From Diadophis punctatus similis (taxonomy: Eukaryota > Chordata > Lepidosauria > Squamata > Dipsadidae): a stretch of DNA of 64,000 nt. The DNA lies in contig JALIGW010000013.1 in the NCBI GenBank assembly GCA_023053685.1, positions 15,909,501-15,973,500 of the forward strand, read 5' to 3'. Shown in pieces: positions 61,517 to 64,000 of this stretch. How positions within the stretch are numbered: the first letter of the stretch is position 1; each line of letters begins with the position of its first letter. The position numbers were made by a program, and so were the translations under genes. The notes under the pieces were generated by a model. The model saw nothing but the letters and a program-made list of their open reading frames with translations. It did no database searches and was not told the origin of the DNA.

Positions 61517-62555
61517 AATTATAATTTACAACTCAGTGGAGTAGCATAGAAGTGGTAACACCTTGACTCCAGCCCTGGATATGATGGGATTGTGTGATTT
61601 ACTCTTTCGTTGGATATTTATTTATTTATTTATTTATTTATTTGCACCCTTACTTCCTTGCCAAATTTTCATTTTGTCACATTTATTATGACAATAGGAT
61701 AAATGCCAAGTTTTGTCAACAATTTGTAAATGGTGAATCTTAATGAGGCAATCTCGCATTTCTACTCCTCAGAGGAAGCTCCTAATAGGATGAGCAAAAT
61801 ATCAGTTTAACGAAAGTGGGATGGATTCCCCGACAGCAAATCTCTTTGTATGTCCCATGTATTCCTTAAGGCTTCTTTTGGAGTATGTTCTAGGATGCAG
61901 GCCAATTTGGCCTAAGCCTCCCCAGCAACATTTTACTTCTGTTTTTATCAAAGACAGCCAAAATTCACTCCCTGCTTGGAATACATTGGCAAACAGATCA
62001 CCATTAGGTTAAATCTAAAGGAGGCAAAGAGAAAAAACAGTGGATGTCTTAATTTACTCTCTAGAGATTAAGCTCACAATAAATAAGGCAGAACAACATT
62101 CAAAGTCAAATATCCACAAAGATATAGCCTTTCTTTTAATGACACAAATTTTTTACAATGTCCAGCATCTCCCTCTCTATTTTACAGCTCTGTTTCAGCA
62201 TAGCCCATGCTCACAGATTTATTGTGTTTAACTGAAACCCAACCCATAATCCTGAAAGGCTTTTGCAAAGCTAGGGCTGAAGGTGACTAGTGGCAACACC
62301 TCAAAAACCAAAAAGGAAATGGAGAAGGAAACTTAAAGCTGTTCCTAAAAAAGGTTTACTTTATGAAATGGCACAGAAAAATACAGTGCTGAAGGGACTT
62401 GCTTTAATTGAAATTCATATCCAGGATTTGCTCCTTAACCAAAATTCCAAGAAGCCTAAACACAATTATGGAAGTTCCCAACACAAAAAGCAAAAATGAT
62501 GGCCCAGTGCTTCTTCCACAATAAACCTGGAGATCACAAATCATTACAGAATGAC
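61517..62555. other. Unique AT-rich DNA
   Basis: No gene recognised. A (TTTA)n run lies at 61614-61643. Confidence 0.5.
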
Positions 62556-62557
62556 TA

Positions 62558-62800
62558 CCGTATATACTCGAGTATAGGCCGACCCGAATATAAGCCGAGG
62601 CACCTAATTTTACCACAAAAAACTGGAAAAGTTATTGACTCGAGTATAAGCCTAGGGTGGGAAATGCAGCAGCTACCGGTAAATTTCAAAAATAAAAATA
62701 GATACCAATAATGTTTTTGAATATTTATTTCAAAGAAAAACAGTAAATATGTTCTTGTGTTTCTTCTTGTGCCTATAAAGTTTTGCATTTTCTTGACAAT
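62558..62800 (+). mobile_element. TA-type MITE (CCGTATATACTCGAGTATA)
   Basis: Starts after a TA (62556-62557) with CCGTATATACTCGAGTATAG, then GACCCGAATATAAGCCGAGG. After 30 bp comes GACTCGAGTATAAGCCTAGG and the body AAATGCAGCAGCTACCGGTA. This is a widespread vertebrate DNA-transposon end as I recall it. The right end is not present or not recognisable, so 62800 is approximate. Confidence 0.7.
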
Positions 62801-63410
62801 AAAGTGATCATCTGCCTGTATCTTTCAAAGATCTAGATATCCTCAAATATTTTTTCTGGAAATAATATTTTTTGGGTGATGTTCAATGACATTATACTTT
62901 CTTTGTTCTGATATCCTTATGTCCTTCATATCTTTCAATAATGAAATATCTATCTAGATTCTCAAACATGTACCTTCCTCCTCCTCCCTTAGATAACTAG
63001 GGTTATGTGTTTATTTGTGTGTTGTTCAGAAAAACAGCAAGGAAGATTTTTTCTAAAAACATCATTTTAAAAGTCTTTTCAGGTTTTTAATTTTCTGGTC
63101 TCTAATTGTTCGCCGCTGTTATTTGTGTGAAGCGATAGCCATTTTTCCGCTCCGCTTCACTTTTCTCCAAACTTTTTTTTTCAAAATTCTTCCTTAAAGA
63201 GAACCGCTTTTAAAAGTAGGGTTCTTTTTTTTCTCACCCAGATGTTTCACTCCGCTGTTCCTCACTTCTTTAGCGTGGTTGTGTGTGTGTGTGTAGGCTT
63301 TCTCCTCGCAACCACTTTGCTTGTTCTTTTCGCTTTTTGCCCTGCCTTCCTCATAAGGAAATCTAAAGTTAACCCTTTATTTGCACAACTCTGAAGCCGC
63401 CCTCTCCTAC
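62801..63410. other. Transition into CpG-rich DNA
   Basis: AT-rich up to about 63100, then rising GC and CpG. A short GT run is at about 63281-63294. If the exon at 63411 is real, this is its first intron; GTAGGAGAGG at 63410 downward on the minus strand is a good splice-donor start. No further SAC3D1 exon was found to the left. Confidence 0.4.
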
Positions 63411-63723
63411 CGCATCCCGGGGCAGAGCCAGATCCAGCTGGATTGCGCGCAGCTGGTCGGCCACGAAGGCGCAGCGCTCAGCCGGGGAGACCTCGCTGGC
63501 TTCGGCCACCGACCGGCCCAGCAGGTGATGCACCGTGGCCAGCAGCACCGCCGGGCGGAGGTCGCAAGGCGGCGGGGGAGGGTCCGGCTGGCGATCCGGG
63601 TCCAGCTCCAGCCGGTGCAGCCGCTTCTGCCACCGCCGCCACCAGAACTCCCCCGCCGGGCACATCTTCTTGCAAAGGGCCGGCCGCGGAGGACACTCCG
63701 CGATCGCCCCCCCCAAAAGGCAT
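63411..63723 (-). CDS. SAC3D1-like first exon, partial and damaged
   Basis: The minus-strand frame reads MCPAGEF, then KRLHRLELDPD, then CDLRPAVLLATVHHLLGR, then CAFVADQLRAIQLDLALPRD. This resembles the start of SAC3 domain-containing protein 1, a SAC3/GANP-family protein linked to centrosome duplication. In that protein a Cys-Pro-rich motif, an H-RLHRLE stretch, LRPPSVLLATV and VADRLRAVLLDLAL follow one another. The exon would end at 63411 before a GTAGGA donor. Oddities: the usual CPDMCP is interrupted by about seven extra residues (CPPRPALCKKMCP). The expected lysine/proline segment before LRP seems missing. The only upstream ATG (63723-63721) is out of frame by one base across a run of eight G. 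It may be a pseudogene, or a sequence error may sit in the G run. Family call from memory, no alignment run. Confidence 0.5.
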
Positions 63724-64000
63724 TAACTGGGAAACTAGTCCGGGCTCGGGGCGTTTTGCAAGCGGGCGAGAACCAGCCTCCGGGGCGGCGGCACGAACGA
63801 GGGCGAGGCGGAGGGTCCTCCGCGGCCGGCCCTTTGCAAGGAGATGTGCCCGCGGGGGAGTTCTGGCGGTGGCGGCGGCGGCGGCAGAAGCGGCTGCACC
63901 GGCTGGAGCTGGACCCGGATCGCCAGCCGGACCCTCACCCGCCGCCTTGCGACCTCCGCCCGGCGGTGCTGCTGGCCACGGTGCATCACCTGCTGGGCCG
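63514..64000. repeat. Head-to-head inverted repeat of the SAC3D1-like exon
   Basis: Left arm 63514-63698 and right arm 63810-64000 are near-identical inverse copies around a 111-bp GC-rich spacer; the right arm is cut by the window edge. Differences include one missing base (CCGGCGGGGG against CCGCGGGGG) and six extra bases in a GGC run. Confidence 0.92.
63810..64000 (+). pseudogene. Second, frameshifted SAC3D1-like copy
   Basis: Plus-strand copy of the exon: CKEMCP, then after a one-base deletion the frame changes, and QKRLHRLELDPDRQPD followed by CDLRPAVLLATVHHLLGR reads on to the window edge. A GGC run is longer than in the first copy by two codons. It could be the edge of the true gene extending to the right with a sequence error, a broken duplicate, or an assembly artefact. 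Confidence 0.5.

Overview
The window looks like a gene desert from a squamate reptile, most likely a snake. No host gene is certain in the first 63 kb. The reasons for the assignment are: AT-rich unique sequence packed with long microsatellites; tRNA-derived SINEs of the squamate (Sauria) type; Bov-B, CR1, L2-like and R4/R2-like LINE pieces on one stretch; and many short hAT and TA-flanked DNA transposons. Recognition of families is from memory of their sequences; no search was run.

Layout. 0-6.6 kb: unique AT-rich DNA, one SINE, CA/GA/ATT microsatellites and two hAT elements. 6.6-10.4 kb: a 3.75-kb transposon nest bounded by a perfect 13-bp inverted repeat and an 8-bp target-site duplication (TSD). 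It contains two short hairpins, a GC-rich block, a palindrome with 351-bp arms at about 99% identity, and a 1.6-kb higher-order GATA satellite. 10.4-17.4 kb: small DNA transposons, a SINE, a 2-kb Bov-B LINE (minus) and the 3' end of an R4-like LINE between two trinucleotide arrays. 17.4-29.3 kb: mostly unique DNA with a Bov-B piece and a CR1 end. 29.3-31.2 kb: a CR1 LINE (minus) into which a palindromic MITE, a second hAT MITE and a SINE have each jumped. 32.9-34.0 kb: a hAT element with a transposase remnant and a GA array. 34-59 kb: unique DNA with scattered DNA transposons, old L2-like remnants, two further LINE 3' ends, SINEs and microsatellites, ending in an R4/R2-like LINE end followed by a graded pentanucleotide array. 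59.6-61.5 kb: a young 5'-truncated L2-type LINE with an open reverse-transcriptase frame. 63.1-64 kb: a CpG-rich end holding an exon resembling the start of SAC3D1 (SAC3/GANP domain), present twice head to head as an inverted repeat.

There is no operon-like or pathway organisation. The DNA is a record of transposition. Thirteen hAT-like insertions have recognisable 8-bp TSDs, eight of them perfect. Nine of the thirteen TSDs carry TA at the two central positions, which fits the Buster branch of hAT. At least six further insertions are flanked by TA. Stretches without repeats may include conserved regulatory DNA, but that cannot be judged from one sequence.
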